From positions 1-26,387 of the forward strand of contig CAIMXQ010000086.1 of NCBI GenBank assembly GCA_903845465.1: a stretch of 26,387 bases of DNA. The letters run 5' to 3'. Positions within the stretch are counted from its first letter, which is position 1. Each line of letters starts with the position of its first letter. Below the pieces are notes generated by a model, which saw only the letters and a program-made list of their open reading frames with translations, had not been told where the DNA came from and searched no databases. Shown here piece by piece: positions 1-7,408 of this stretch. Made by a program: the position numbers and the translations under genes. The DNA is from an uncultured Actinomycetes bacterium (GTDB taxonomy: Bacteria > Actinomycetota > Actinomycetes > Nanopelagicales > Nanopelagicaceae).

Positions 1-10
1 GGGTTAACGC

Positions 11-295
11 ATGCGTCACTATGAATTAATGGTCATTCTCGATCCAGAACTCGAAGAACGTACAGTCACACCATCACTTGAGACATATCTCAAGATCATC
101 AAAGACAGCGGAGGCCGCGTCGACAAGCTCGATGTTTGGGGCAAGCGCCGTATGTCATTTGAAATCAATAAGAAGCCAGAAGGCATCTACGCAGTTGTCG
201 ATATGCACTGCGAGCCAGCGGCAATCAAAGAGTTAGATCGTCAGCTCAACCTGAACGAATCTGTCTTACGCACAAAGGTTATGCGCCCCGAATAG
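11..295 (+). CDS. rpsF: 30S ribosomal protein bS6
   Basis: This is a component of the small ribosomal subunit; bS6 pairs with bS18 on the 16S rRNA platform. The 94-residue product has the usual bS6 opening (MRHYELMVILDPELEE) and the conserved GKRRMSFEINKK and EGIYAVVD segments, and its length is normal for the family. It heads the classic rpsF-ssb-rpsR-rplI cluster. Only ten bases precede the ATG in the window, so its ribosome binding site and any S6:S18 autoregulatory leader lie outside. The 150 bases that follow before ssb hold no gene; they contain a weak inverted repeat (ATTCCA at 303-308 against TGGAAT at 324-329) that could form a small hairpin. Identification is firm. Confidence 0.97.
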   Translation: MRHYELMVILDPELEERTVTPSLETYLKIIKDSGGRVDKLDVWGKRRMSFEINKKPEGIYAVVDMHCEPAAIKELDRQLNLNESVLRTKVMRPE

Positions 296-445
296 TCTTT
301 CAATTCCAGAACGCTTCGCTTATTGGAATCAATCCACAGTTGAGGCGTTTCACGAATGAAAAGTCACTTCGGACGAGTAATTTATAAGTACGGACTCCAC
401 CAGTAGAGACCACCCAGAGAAGAAAACTAGAAATGAGGAAATAAA

Positions 446-946
446 ATGGCAGCAGGAGATACAACAATCACAATGATCGGCAACCTCGTTGACGATCCAG
501 AGCTACGTTTCACCCCAAGTGGTGCAGCGGTAGCAAAATTCCGCGTTGCTTCAACACCTCGTTATCTCGATAAGGCAACTAATGAATGGAAAGATGGCGA
601 GAGCCTCTTCCTTCAATGCCAGATCTGGCGTCAAGCTGCAGAGAATGTTGCAGAGTCACTGACAAAGGGAATGCGCGTCATTCTCTCTGGACGACTTAAG
701 CAACGTTCGTACGAAACAAAAGAAGGCGAAAAGCGCACAGTCTTTGAGGTAGAAGTTGATGAAGTAGGTCCATCACTTCGCAACGCCACAGCTAAGGTCA
801 CACGCACACAGCGTGCTGGCGGAAGCGGTGGAGCTGCAGCACCAGCTGCTGCAGATACCTTCAATGATGATCCATGGGCTGCTGCTTCGACTTCACCCGC
901 CGGCGGTGGATGGGGAACATCTACAACCGACGAACCACCCTTTTAA
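446..946 (+). CDS. ssb: Single-stranded DNA-binding protein SSB
   Basis: It coats single-stranded DNA during replication, repair and recombination and recruits partner proteins through its C-terminal tip. The 166-residue protein has an N-terminal OB-fold (about residues 5-110, with MIGNLVDDPELRFTPSG and the LSGRLKQRSYETKEGEKR strand region). A flexible Gly/Ala/Ser-rich linker follows, and the protein ends in the acidic-hydrophobic tip DEPPF that binds replication partners. A GAGGAA ribosome binding site lies just before the ATG. Its place between the genes for bS6 and bS18 is conserved across bacteria and fits co-expression of replication and translation genes. Nothing is missing or truncated. 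Confidence 0.97.
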   Translation: MAAGDTTITMIGNLVDDPELRFTPSGAAVAKFRVASTPRYLDKATNEWKDGESLFLQCQIWRQAAENVAESLTKGMRVILSGRLKQRSYETKEGEKRTVFEVEVDEVGPSLRNATAKVTRTQRAGGSGGAAAPAAADTFNDDPWAAASTSPAGGGWGTSTTDEPPF

Positions 947-971
947 TTAAGTAATTAACCGACAATCCATT

Positions 972-989
972 CCTTCTAGAGATAGAAGG
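972..989 (+). other. Small GAGA-capped hairpin upstream of rpsR
   Basis: In the 65-base ssb-rpsR spacer, CCTTCTA (972-978) and TAGAAGG (983-989) are exact inverted copies separated by GAGA. In RNA this is a 7-bp stem closed by a GNRA-type tetraloop. It ends about ten bases before the AGGAG that serves rpsR. It has no T-run, so it is not a typical terminator. A processing, stability or regulator-binding role is possible but unproven. Confidence 0.4.
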
Positions 990-1011
990 GCACCCGAAAA
1001 GGAGCACCACA

Positions 1012-1299
1012 ATGGGAGCAAGAAATAACCGGGCTCTACGCGAGCCAAAGAATAAGGGCGCGAAGGCAGCTGCCCTTAATAAGAAGTTCAAGAAGAAGCC
1101 ATGCAGCTTCTGTCGCGACAAGGTCACATATATCGATTACAAAGATATCGCGACCCTTCGCAAGTACATCTCTGATCGCGGAAAGATCCGCGCTCGCCGA
1201 GTAACAGGTGCATGCACACAACATCAGCGCGCAGTAGCAACAGCTGTTAAAAACAGCCGTGAAGTTGCTCTTCTGCCTTACACATCATCAGCACGATAA
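1012..1299 (+). CDS. rpsR: 30S ribosomal protein bS18, zinc-ligand (C+) form
   Basis: It is the bS6 partner in the small subunit platform. The 95-residue protein has the family core (YIDYKDIATLRKYISDRGKIRARRVTG) and a basic N-terminus. It retains a potential metal-binding set: C31 and C34 in PCSFC, plus C68 and H71 in TGACTQH. This marks it as the cysteine-bearing 'C+' version of S18 rather than the zinc-independent paralogue used under zinc limitation in some actinobacteria. A strong AAAGGAG lies eight bases before the ATG. The stop codon overlaps the Shine-Dalgarno of rplI, so the two genes are likely translated in a coupled way. Confidence 0.97.
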   Translation: MGARNNRALREPKNKGAKAAALNKKFKKKPCSFCRDKVTYIDYKDIATLRKYISDRGKIRARRVTGACTQHQRAVATAVKNSREVALLPYTSSAR

Positions 1300-1311
1300 G
1301 GAGATATGGAT

Positions 1312-1758
1312 ATGAAACTTATTCTTACTCGTGAAGTGAATAAAGTCGGCAACGCCGGCGATGTTGTAACTGTAAAAGATGGCTATGCACGCAACTTCTT
1401 GTTGCCACGCGGCGTCGCAATTGTTTGGTCACTTGGTGGAGAGAAGCAGATCGAAGGAATCCGTCGCGCACGTGCTGCACGCGAAGTCCGCGATCTCGAT
1501 CACGCTAAAGAGATTAAGACAACTCTTGAAAAGGCGACAGTGACTGTAAAGGTAAAGACCGGCACAGCTGGTCGCCTCTTCGGTTCTGTGACAGATAAGG
1601 ACATCGCTGCTGCAATTAAGTCAGCAACAGGTCTTGGTATCGATCGCCACAACCTCAAGACATCTGGCCACATCAAGAAGACAGGAACACACACAGTAAA
1701 GGTCTCTCTTGCACATAATATTGTTGCAACAGTTTCACTTACAGTGGTCTCTGCTTAA
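1312..1758 (+). CDS. rplI: 50S ribosomal protein bL9
   Basis: It is a large-subunit protein that extends from the L1 stalk base. The sequence shows the N-terminal domain signature (MKLILTREVNKVGNAGDVVTVKDGYARNFLLP, given here as the recognised region), the long connecting helix, and a C-terminal RNA-binding domain ending VSLTVVSA. An in-frame ATG at 1306 sits only two bases after the AAGGAG (1298-1303), whereas the ATG at 1312 sits eight bases after it. The latter gives 148 residues, the normal bL9 length, so it was chosen. A strong terminator follows, so this is the last gene of the rpsF operon. Confidence 0.96.
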   Translation: MKLILTREVNKVGNAGDVVTVKDGYARNFLLPRGVAIVWSLGGEKQIEGIRRARAAREVRDLDHAKEIKTTLEKATVTVKVKTGTAGRLFGSVTDKDIAAAIKSATGLGIDRHNLKTSGHIKKTGTHTVKVSLAHNIVATVSLTVVSA

Positions 1759-1780
1759 TTCATGTAAATACTTCTCAAAG

Positions 1781-1817
1781 AGAAAGACCCGTCGCATCTG
1801 TGCGGCGGGTCTTTCTT
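1781..1817. terminator. Bidirectional intrinsic terminator between rplI and corA
   Basis: Bases 1782-1796 (GAAAGACCCGTCGCA) pair with 1801-1815 around a TCTG loop, giving a 15-bp stem with a single G-T wobble. T-rich sequence flanks it on both strands (CTTTCTTATCTTT after it on the plus strand; TTTCTCTTT on the minus strand). It sits between two convergent genes, rplI and corA, and can stop transcription from either side. Confidence 0.9.
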
Positions 1818-1821
1818 ATCT

Positions 1822-2793
1822 TTAGAGCCAGCCCGATTTCTTAAATTTGCGATAGAGAATAGCTGTGATCGCAAGCAGTGAGCTGATAACTAGTGGATAG
1901 CCATATTTCCAGCGTAATTCAGGCATAGTGTCAAAGTTCATTCCATAGATTCCAGCGACCATAGTAGGGACAGATGCCAACGCAACATATGCAGTTATCT
2001 TTCGCATATCTTCATTCTGTTGCAGTTGCACTTGTGCAATTTCAGCCTGTAACGCAGATGTCAAAAGAGCATCTAACCCAGATGCCGCATCTGATGCACG
2101 CGATAAGTGATCCAAGGTATCTCTAAAGAATGGAGTGAGTTCGGCTGGAATATTGCGGGCCCCAATACTTGCAATGTGCTGAAGGGGAGATAGCAGAGGA
2201 TCGATTGCATGACGGAACTCAATTACTTCTCGTTTCAGCAAATAAATTTCCTGCGATGCGCTATCGCGAGTATCCCCAAATACCTTATGTTCAACTTGGA
2301 CAACATCTACTTCAAGCTCGACTGAGATATCGATATAGCAATCGATGACATGGTCGAGAATTGCGTGCAAGACAGCGTAAGGGCCTTTTGCCAGTTGTTC
2401 TGGGTTACTTTCTAGCGCGTGGCGAGTATTTACAAGCGGTGCGCCACTTCCATGTCGAACAACGACTATAAAATGATCTCCAATAAAGCAGAAGATTTCA
2501 CCCGTTGAAATCTGGCTACCCTTCTCTTCATAGAACGCGGTCTTAAGAACCATTGCCTGCACACCTGGGTACTCTTCAAATTTTGGTCGCTGATGGGCAG
2601 TCACCGCATCTTCAATCGCGAGCGGATGGAATCCAAAGTCAGCAACAACTTTTTCAAATTCATTCTGAGTCGGCTCAGCAAGACCTAACCAGACGTAGCC
2701 ACCTTCACTCTTTGCCTTTTGGATTAGAGCGGGAAGATTTGAAGGTTCGGTAAAACGTCTGCCGTTTTGATAGAGGGCGTAGTCAACGATCAT
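1822..2793 (-). CDS. corA: CorA-family magnesium/divalent cation transporter
   Basis: It is a membrane channel that imports Mg2+ (sometimes Co2+ or Ni2+). The 323-residue protein has a large cytoplasmic N-terminal domain, a long helical region, and two C-terminal membrane segments. The first ends in the family's ion-selectivity signature YGMNF, followed by a short loop and a second helix ending in a basic tail (YRKFKKSGWL). The open frame extends upstream to 2904, but the added residues (MCVTTASRVEMCGG...) look non-coding. The start MIVDYALYQNGRRF matches CorA N-termini and is preceded by a leaderless-type -10 box rather than a Shine-Dalgarno. It is a single-gene unit, convergent with rplI. 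A perfect palindrome lies over the presumed -35 region. Confidence 0.93.
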   Translation of the reverse strand: MIVDYALYQNGRRFTEPSNLPALIQKAKSEGGYVWLGLAEPTQNEFEKVVADFGFHPLAIEDAVTAHQRPKFEEYPGVQAMVLKTAFYEEKGSQISTGEIFCFIGDHFIVVVRHGSGAPLVNTRHALESNPEQLAKGPYAVLHAILDHVIDCYIDISVELEVDVVQVEHKVFGDTRDSASQEIYLLKREVIEFRHAIDPLLSPLQHIASIGARNIPAELTPFFRDTLDHLSRASDAASGLDALLTSALQAEIAQVQLQQNEDMRKITAYVALASVPTMVAGIYGMNFDTMPELRWKYGYPLVISSLLAITAILYRKFKKSGWL

Positions 2794-2799
2794 GGTTGA

Positions 2800-2805
2800 A
2801 GTCTT
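2800..2805 (-). promoter_or_regulatory. Leaderless -10 box of corA
   Basis: Read on the minus strand, AAGACT occupies -12 to -7 relative to the ATG at 2793, followed by six bases and the start codon. A at -11 and T at -7 match the two best-conserved positions of a sigma-70 -10 element. No Shine-Dalgarno is visible, so transcription probably starts on the A of the ATG. No clear -35 was found. Confidence 0.45.
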
Positions 2806-2822
2806 GCGCAGAAAGGTGAATA

Positions 2823-2837
2823 TGAGATGACATCTCA
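2823..2837. promoter_or_regulatory. Palindromic operator candidate upstream of corA
   Basis: TGAGATG-A-CATCTCA is a perfect 7-bp inverted repeat with one central base. If corA is leaderless, the palindrome covers -30 to -44 and so overlaps the -35 region, a usual place for a repressor site. The regulator is unknown. Confidence 0.4.
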
Positions 2838-2894
2838 CTGGTTGAGAAGTTGATAAATACTTTCCTCCACACATTTCTACGCGTGAAGCGGTGG

Positions 2895-2969
2895 TTACGC
2901 ACAATCCATCAACAACTTATGCACAGTTATCCACGCTTATCCACCTACTTATCCCCACCTTTATCCCCA
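2895..2969 (+). promoter_or_regulatory. Tandem DnaA-box-like array upstream of dnaB
   Basis: Five same-strand 9-mers close to the DnaA box TTATCCACA lie in a row: TTATGCACA (2917), TTATCCACG (2927), TTATCCACC (2937), TTATCCCCA (2949) and TTATCCCCA (2961). Start-to-start spacings are 10, 10, 12 and 12 bases, about one helical turn each. A weaker sixth, TTACGCACA, begins at 2895, 22 bases earlier. The array lies in the divergent corA-dnaB region, 87 bases before the dnaB start. It could be a DnaA-controlled dnaB promoter, a DnaA titration site, or part of an origin. No AT-rich unwinding region is adjacent. Confidence 0.65.
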
Positions 2970-3005
2970 TGACTCACCGCCCACGTTCGCTTACTGAGCG
3001 TGGCG

Positions 3006-3053
3006 GACATACCTTTCACCCGTTGATGTCAGTGGTCTAGTGGAAGGTATGTC
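3006..3053 (+). promoter_or_regulatory. Long hairpin covering the dnaB ribosome binding site
   Basis: GACATACCTTTCAC (3006-3019) is complementary to GTGGAAGGTATGTC (3040-3053) over 14 bp, with one G-U wobble and a 20-base loop. The right arm holds the GGAAGG Shine-Dalgarno (3042-3047) of dnaB and ends two bases before its GTG. If the mRNA starts upstream of 3006, the binding site would be masked; if it starts inside the loop, it would be free. It could instead be a DNA-level operator. Confidence 0.55.
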
Positions 3054-3055
3054 GA

Positions 3056-4510
3056 GTGAGCATTGCTGAACTACCTAATAACTCTCGATCAAGCTACAAC
3101 ACTGTCGGCGCTGAATACGAGCGCACACCACCACAAGATCTTCAAGCAGAACAATCTGTTCTCGGCGGAATGTTGTTATCGAAGGATGCAATTGCAGATG
3201 TTGTAGAAGTTCTTAAAGAGCGCGACTTCTACCGCCCTGCACACGAACTTATCTATAACGCAATTCTCGATCTCTACTCTCGCGGCGAACCAGCAGATGC
3301 AATCACTGTTGCTGCCGAACTTACGAAGAACGGCGAGATCGCGCGCGCAGGTGGCGCACCATATCTCCACACTTTAATTTCATCTGTACCAACTGCTGCC
3401 AATGCAAGTTACTACGCAAAGATTGTTCTCGAACATGCAATCATGCGACGTCTTGTTGAGGCAGGTACAAAGATTGTTCAACTCGGTTACGATCAAAGTG
3501 GCGAGGTCGATGATGCCGTCGATGCTGCGCAAGCCGAGGTCTATGCAGTTACCGAACGTCGCGCATCCGAAGATTATGTACAGCTCAGCACGCTGCTTCC
3601 TGCGGCGCTCGATGAGATCGAAGCGATCTCAAAAGGTATTGGTATCGAAGGCGTTAAATCAGGATTCCGCGATCTCGATCTACTCACTCATGGTTTCCAC
3701 CCAGGCAACATGATTATCATCGCTGCGCGTCCTGCAGTCGGTAAGTCAACGCTCGGTCTTGATATTGCTCGACATGCATCAATCCACGAAAACCAAGCTG
3801 CAGTTATCTTCTCTCTCGAAATGTCGAAATCTGAAATCACAATGCGTATGTTGTCTGCTGAAGCACGTGTTGGTCTTAATAATATTCGCTCGGGTCAACT
3901 CAGCGATGACGAATGGGCAAAGCTTGCACGCCGCATGGGCGAAATTTCAGATGCACCGTTATTTATCGATGATTCACCGAACCTTTCCATGATGGAGATC
4001 CGCGCTAAGGCGCGCCGCCTTAAGCAGCGCCACGATCTCAAACTCATTGTTATTGACTACCTGCAGTTGATGTCATCAGGTAAGCGCGTCGAAAACCGTC
4101 AACAAGAAGTCTCTGAATTCTCACGTCACCTTAAGTTGATGGCGAAAGAGCTCAATGTCCCTGTTATCGCTATCTCTCAGCTCAACCGTTCTCCAGAACA
4201 ACGCTCTGATAAGAAGCCGATGCTCTCTGACCTTCGCGAATCCGGTTCTATCGAACAAGATGCTGACGTTGTTATCTTGTTGCACCGCGATGATATGTAC
4301 GATTCTCAGAACAGATCCGGCGAAGCAGATTTCATCGTTGCAAAGCACCGTAACGGACCAACGCGCACCATCACAGTCTCTGCACAACTTCACTTTGCGC
4401 GCTTCTTCGATATGGCGCCCAATGTTGGTTCAGGTCGCGACTTCACACAATCATCAGGGCCAACAGATGTACAACCTTCATCACCTGGCGATGGTGGTTG
4501 GAACGAATAG
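3056..4510 (+). CDS. dnaB: Replicative DNA helicase DnaB
   Basis: It is the hexameric 5'-3' helicase that unwinds the replication fork and contacts primase. The 484-residue protein has the N-terminal primase-interaction domain (about residues 25-125, PPQDLQAEQSVLGGML) and the RecA-like DnaB C-terminal domain. The latter has Walker A ARPAVGKST (224-232), Walker B LIVIDYLQL (330-338), and the QLNRSPEQRSDKKPMLSDLRESGSIEQDAD region. Many actinobacterial dnaB genes carry inteins; this one is uninterrupted. Translation starts at GTG 3056, eight bases after GGAAGG; no in-frame ATG is better. It lies downstream of a DnaA-box-like array and a hairpin that could regulate it. Only nine bases separate its stop from the convergent EamA gene. 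Confidence 0.97.
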   Translation: MSIAELPNNSRSSYNTVGAEYERTPPQDLQAEQSVLGGMLLSKDAIADVVEVLKERDFYRPAHELIYNAILDLYSRGEPADAITVAAELTKNGEIARAGGAPYLHTLISSVPTAANASYYAKIVLEHAIMRRLVEAGTKIVQLGYDQSGEVDDAVDAAQAEVYAVTERRASEDYVQLSTLLPAALDEIEAISKGIGIEGVKSGFRDLDLLTHGFHPGNMIIIAARPAVGKSTLGLDIARHASIHENQAAVIFSLEMSKSEITMRMLSAEARVGLNNIRSGQLSDDEWAKLARRMGEISDAPLFIDDSPNLSMMEIRAKARRLKQRHDLKLIVIDYLQLMSSGKRVENRQQEVSEFSRHLKLMAKELNVPVIAISQLNRSPEQRSDKKPMLSDLRESGSIEQDADVVILLHRDDMYDSQNRSGEADFIVAKHRNGPTRTITVSAQLHFARFFDMAPNVGSGRDFTQSSGPTDVQPSSPGDGGWNE

Positions 4511-4519
4511 TTCTACCCT

Positions 4520-5449
4520 TTAGATTGTTTCTGGCTTAACTGTCTTTGCTCGATCAGCCAAATAAATTCCAACCAGAACAATTGCAGCGCCAATCAACTG
4601 AATCCAATCCCAACTCTGACCGAACCAGATCCATGCAAATGCACCTGCAATAACGGGCTCAAGCATTCCAATGACGCTGCTTGTCGATGCGCTTAAAGAC
4701 TTCATTCCAGATAAGACCAACATATAAGGAACAACAGTTCCAAAGATTGCGGCCGCACCAATCAGCACCCAGCCTGGCAACATTGTGCCTTTGGCGATTC
4801 CACCGAGATCCATCTGAACTGTGAAGACGTGGAAGGGAAAAGTCCAAGGAGGTAAGACGACGAGCCAGAAGATGGAGGCAAAACCCATACCGAAGATCAT
4901 TGTGGCAATCGGCTCACGACTTTTACCGATGCGCTCACTCATCATGAAGTAAGCGGCGAGACAGAAGGCGCATAAAGTTGCAGCGAGCAAGCCGATGAGA
5001 TCGAACTTAAATCCCTCCCAGACCTTTGCAACAAGAATGAGACCTGTGAATGAGAGAGCAACAGCGAGCCACATCTCATTGGAAACAAACCCCTTACGGA
5101 TAAATTTGATCCAGAGGGCGATCCAGATTGAAGCGGTAAATTCGATAATCAGAACAAGACCCAACGGGACTCCGCGCTGAATTCCGAATAAATAACCAAA
5201 GTTCACAAAGGCAAAGCCCACTACCCCATATAGAGCAAGGCGAGGGATTTCAGACCTCTTTACCTTGATGATTTCAGGGCGAGTAAAAAGCACATATGTG
5301 CCGAGAATTGTTACTGCAGAGACTGAACGAAACTCTGCAAGTCGCAGCGCAGGAAGGTGCTTCATCACAACAGTGACAACAATTCCCGACAGTGAGAAGA
5401 AGAAAGCTCCCAAGACAAGGAGAAATTCTCCGCGATGTTTTGTGAGCAC
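4520..5449 (-). CDS. EamA/DMT-family transporter
   Basis: It is a membrane protein of the drug/metabolite transporter superfamily. Such proteins usually export or exchange small metabolites; the substrate cannot be read from the sequence. The 309 residues contain about ten hydrophobic helices arranged as two EamA repeats (first near residues 8-140, second near 150-300). The start is a GTG (5449-5447) with no Shine-Dalgarno but with TAGACT six bases ahead, which suggests a leaderless transcript of its own, even though the acyl-CoA dehydrogenase gene ends only 22 bases upstream on the same strand. It is convergent with dnaB with a nine-base gap and no visible terminator. Confidence 0.88.
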   Translation of the reverse strand: MLTKHRGEFLLVLGAFFFSLSGIVVTVVMKHLPALRLAEFRSVSAVTILGTYVLFTRPEIIKVKRSEIPRLALYGVVGFAFVNFGYLFGIQRGVPLGLVLIIEFTASIWIALWIKFIRKGFVSNEMWLAVALSFTGLILVAKVWEGFKFDLIGLLAATLCAFCLAAYFMMSERIGKSREPIATMIFGMGFASIFWLVVLPPWTFPFHVFTVQMDLGGIAKGTMLPGWVLIGAAAIFGTVVPYMLVLSGMKSLSASTSSVIGMLEPVIAGAFAWIWFGQSWDWIQLIGAAIVLVGIYLADRAKTVKPETI

Positions 5450-5455
5450 CCACGG

Positions 5456-5461
5456 AGTCTA
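5456..5461 (-). promoter_or_regulatory. Leaderless -10 box of the EamA transporter gene
   Basis: On the minus strand, TAGACT (a full TANNNT) is followed by six bases and then the GTG start. No Shine-Dalgarno is present. The box lies in the 22-base spacer after the acyl-CoA dehydrogenase gene, so the transporter may be transcribed both by read-through and from this site. Confidence 0.5.
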
Positions 5462-5471
5462 ACTTAGTTGC

Positions 5472-7298
5472 TTAGAAAGCAGACTCAGGTAAGTCCATGA
5501 TTGCTGAATCAGTTGCTTCGACAATCTTTCGATCTGCAGTGATGTGAGGAAGAACTGTTGTCACGAAGAACTTCGCTGATGCAACTTTGCCAGTGTAGAA
5601 ATCAGTATCTTTACCAGCACCTGCGGCTAACTTTTCGACTGCGATATCTGCTTGGCGAAGAAGTAACCATGAAATGATCACATCACCAACTGCCATCAGC
5701 GCACGAGAAGTATTGAGCCCAACCTTATAAATCTCATCAGATTTCTCTTGTGAAGCCATTGCATGACCCACTAGAACACCAATAATTCCATTGAGGTCAC
5801 CGAGCGCCTTTGAAAGCGCCTGCTTCTCAGCGGCATGTGCTCCGCCAGTTTCTGTGAATGCTTGAATCTCTTTACCAAGTAAGCCGAGTGAACGACCACC
5901 ATCTTTAACAACTTTACGGAAGAAGAAGTCAAGACCCTGAATTGCAGTTGTGCCTTCGTACAAGGTATCGATCTTTGCATCGCGCACATATTGTTCGAGT
6001 GGCCAATCCCGTGTGAATCCTGCGCCACCAAATGTTTGCAGTGATTCCGTACCAAGAAGGGTCCATGATTTTTCTGATCCGAAACCTTTGACAACAGGAA
6101 GAAGAAGATCGTTGAGCTTCTCCATCGTTTCAGTCTTTTCGGTATCTCCTGCAGCTCGTGCAAGTTCAATCTCATCTTGAATCGATGCGGTGTAGAGGAT
6201 GAGTGCGCGCATACCCTCGGAGTAAGCCTTCTGCACCATCAGCGAACGACGCACATCTGGGTGCTTAATAATGGTTACACGTGGGCTGGCTTTATCGTTC
6301 ATGACCTTCATATCGCCACCCTGAACTCGGGTCTTGGCATATGAAAGTGCTTGTTGGTATCCAGCAGAGAGAGTGGCAATAGCTTTAGTTCCAACCATCA
6401 TGCGCGCGAATTCAATGATCTTAAACATTTGTGCAATACCTTGGTGAACATCTCCGAGCAGATAGCCCACGGCAGGTTCTTTCTCGCCGAGATTTACTTC
6501 GCAGGTAGCAGAGACATTGAGACCCATTTTATCTTCGAGCGCAGTGACATAGACGCCGTTACGCTTTCCGAGATCTCCAGTTTTTAAATCAAACATAAAT
6601 TTTGGAATCAGGAAGAGAGATAAACCTTTTGTTCCGGGTCCGCCGCCTTCGCGACGAGCAAGTACAAAGTGCATAACATTTTCATAGAAGTCGGCATCAC
6701 CTGAAGTGATGTAGCGCTTATTTCCCGTAATGTGCCATGTGCCATCTGCCTGTTGCACAGCTTTTGTACGACCTGCACCTACATCCGAACCAGCATCTGG
6801 CTCAGTCAGTTGCATCGTTGCGCCCCAATGGCGTTCAACCATGTGCTTTGCCATAATCTTCTGATCTTCTGTGCCTAAAACATATGCAACTTGAGCGAAT
6901 GCATAACCAGAGGCATAGAGATGAATTCCAGGGTTTGAACCAAGAACCATTTCAGCAATTGCCCACCGAACTGATTGTGGGATTTTCATTCCACCTAATT
7001 CAACAGGTGCATCAAGGCGCCACCATTCGCCATCGACATATGCTTTGTACGATTTGATAAAAGTTGCAGGAAGATTTACATCGCCGGTTGCACGATTGAG
7101 TACAGCGCCAATTCGATCTCCATCGACAAAAGATGCAGCGAGATCATTTTCAGTAAGGCGCTTCATCTCTTCCAACATCCCCATCGCTGTATCGCGATCG
7201 ATTTCAGAGTAGATAGATGTACCCAGAACTTTTTCCCGGCCCAAGAGGTCAAAGAGGCAGAATTCGATATCGCGCAGATTGGCGGTGTAATGGCTCAT
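5472..7298 (-). CDS. Acyl-CoA dehydrogenase, FadE5-like
   Basis: It is a flavoprotein that introduces the alpha-beta double bond into acyl-CoA in fatty acid beta-oxidation and passes electrons to ETF. The 608-residue protein is of the long ACAD subtype. An N-terminal segment (MSHYTANLRDIEFCLFDLLG) closely resembles mycobacterial FadE5. The flavin/acyl-binding motif TEPDAGSDVG is at 165-174, the central beta domain follows, and a C-terminal helical domain carries E448 in the motif LYEGTTAIQG, the expected catalytic base position. An extra C-terminal domain (about 480-608) follows, as in FadE5. The gene has no Shine-Dalgarno; CACCAT lies six bases before the ATG. It is divergent from the phosphonate-type operon and precedes the EamA gene. 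Exact chain length preference is unknown. Confidence 0.92.
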   Translation of the reverse strand: MSHYTANLRDIEFCLFDLLGREKVLGTSIYSEIDRDTAMGMLEEMKRLTENDLAASFVDGDRIGAVLNRATGDVNLPATFIKSYKAYVDGEWWRLDAPVELGGMKIPQSVRWAIAEMVLGSNPGIHLYASGYAFAQVAYVLGTEDQKIMAKHMVERHWGATMQLTEPDAGSDVGAGRTKAVQQADGTWHITGNKRYITSGDADFYENVMHFVLARREGGGPGTKGLSLFLIPKFMFDLKTGDLGKRNGVYVTALEDKMGLNVSATCEVNLGEKEPAVGYLLGDVHQGIAQMFKIIEFARMMVGTKAIATLSAGYQQALSYAKTRVQGGDMKVMNDKASPRVTIIKHPDVRRSLMVQKAYSEGMRALILYTASIQDEIELARAAGDTEKTETMEKLNDLLLPVVKGFGSEKSWTLLGTESLQTFGGAGFTRDWPLEQYVRDAKIDTLYEGTTAIQGLDFFFRKVVKDGGRSLGLLGKEIQAFTETGGAHAAEKQALSKALGDLNGIIGVLVGHAMASQEKSDEIYKVGLNTSRALMAVGDVIISWLLLRQADIAVEKLAAGAGKDTDFYTGKVASAKFFVTTVLPHITADRKIVEATDSAIMDLPESAF

Positions 7299-7304
7299 GG
7301 CGTA

Positions 7305-7310
7305 ATGGTG
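7305..7310 (-). promoter_or_regulatory. Leaderless -10 box of the acyl-CoA dehydrogenase gene
   Basis: On the minus strand CACCAT lies at -12 to -7 of the ATG at 7298, with A at -11 and T at -7 but C in place of the first T. TTGCGT occurs 18 bases further upstream as a possible -35. No Shine-Dalgarno is seen. Confidence 0.4.
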
Positions 7311-7408
7311 CTACCCGCCAGTAACTTACGCAAGCGTGCCAGAGACCTTTTCTCGCAATTCGTCCAAGTGATATCTGGAATTCACCTGTGTGGTGGAGTA
7401 TCCGCAGT

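Noticed and set aside
356..406. A 16-codon open frame (MKSHFGRVIYKYGLHQ) in the rpsF-ssb gap.
   Set aside because: It has no ribosome binding site and no recognisable similarity, and it is too short to support.
2794..2880. Mg2+ riboswitch upstream of corA.
   Set aside because: The promoter pattern leaves no untranslated leader, and no riboswitch-like structure was recognised.
2794..2904. In-frame N-terminal extension of CorA to 2904.
   Set aside because: The extra 37 residues do not look like a CorA N-terminus and would cover the palindrome and the upstream regulatory sequence. MIVDYALYQNGR at 2793 fits the family and has a -10 box six bases ahead.
2895..3055. A complete replication origin between corA and dnaB.
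   Set aside because: DnaA-like boxes are present, but no dnaA or dnaN gene is in the window and no AT-rich unwinding region adjoins. Actinobacterial origins are normally beside dnaA. It is kept only as one possible reading of the array.
3056..4510. Intein in DnaB.
   Set aside because: The motifs are contiguous and the length (484 residues) is that of an uninterrupted helicase.
4155..4523. A 122-codon frame inside dnaB, and the many similar frames inside gyrA, gyrB and other genes.
   Set aside because: They lie in alternative frames of well-identified genes, lack ribosome binding sites and have low-complexity, Ser/Leu-rich translations.
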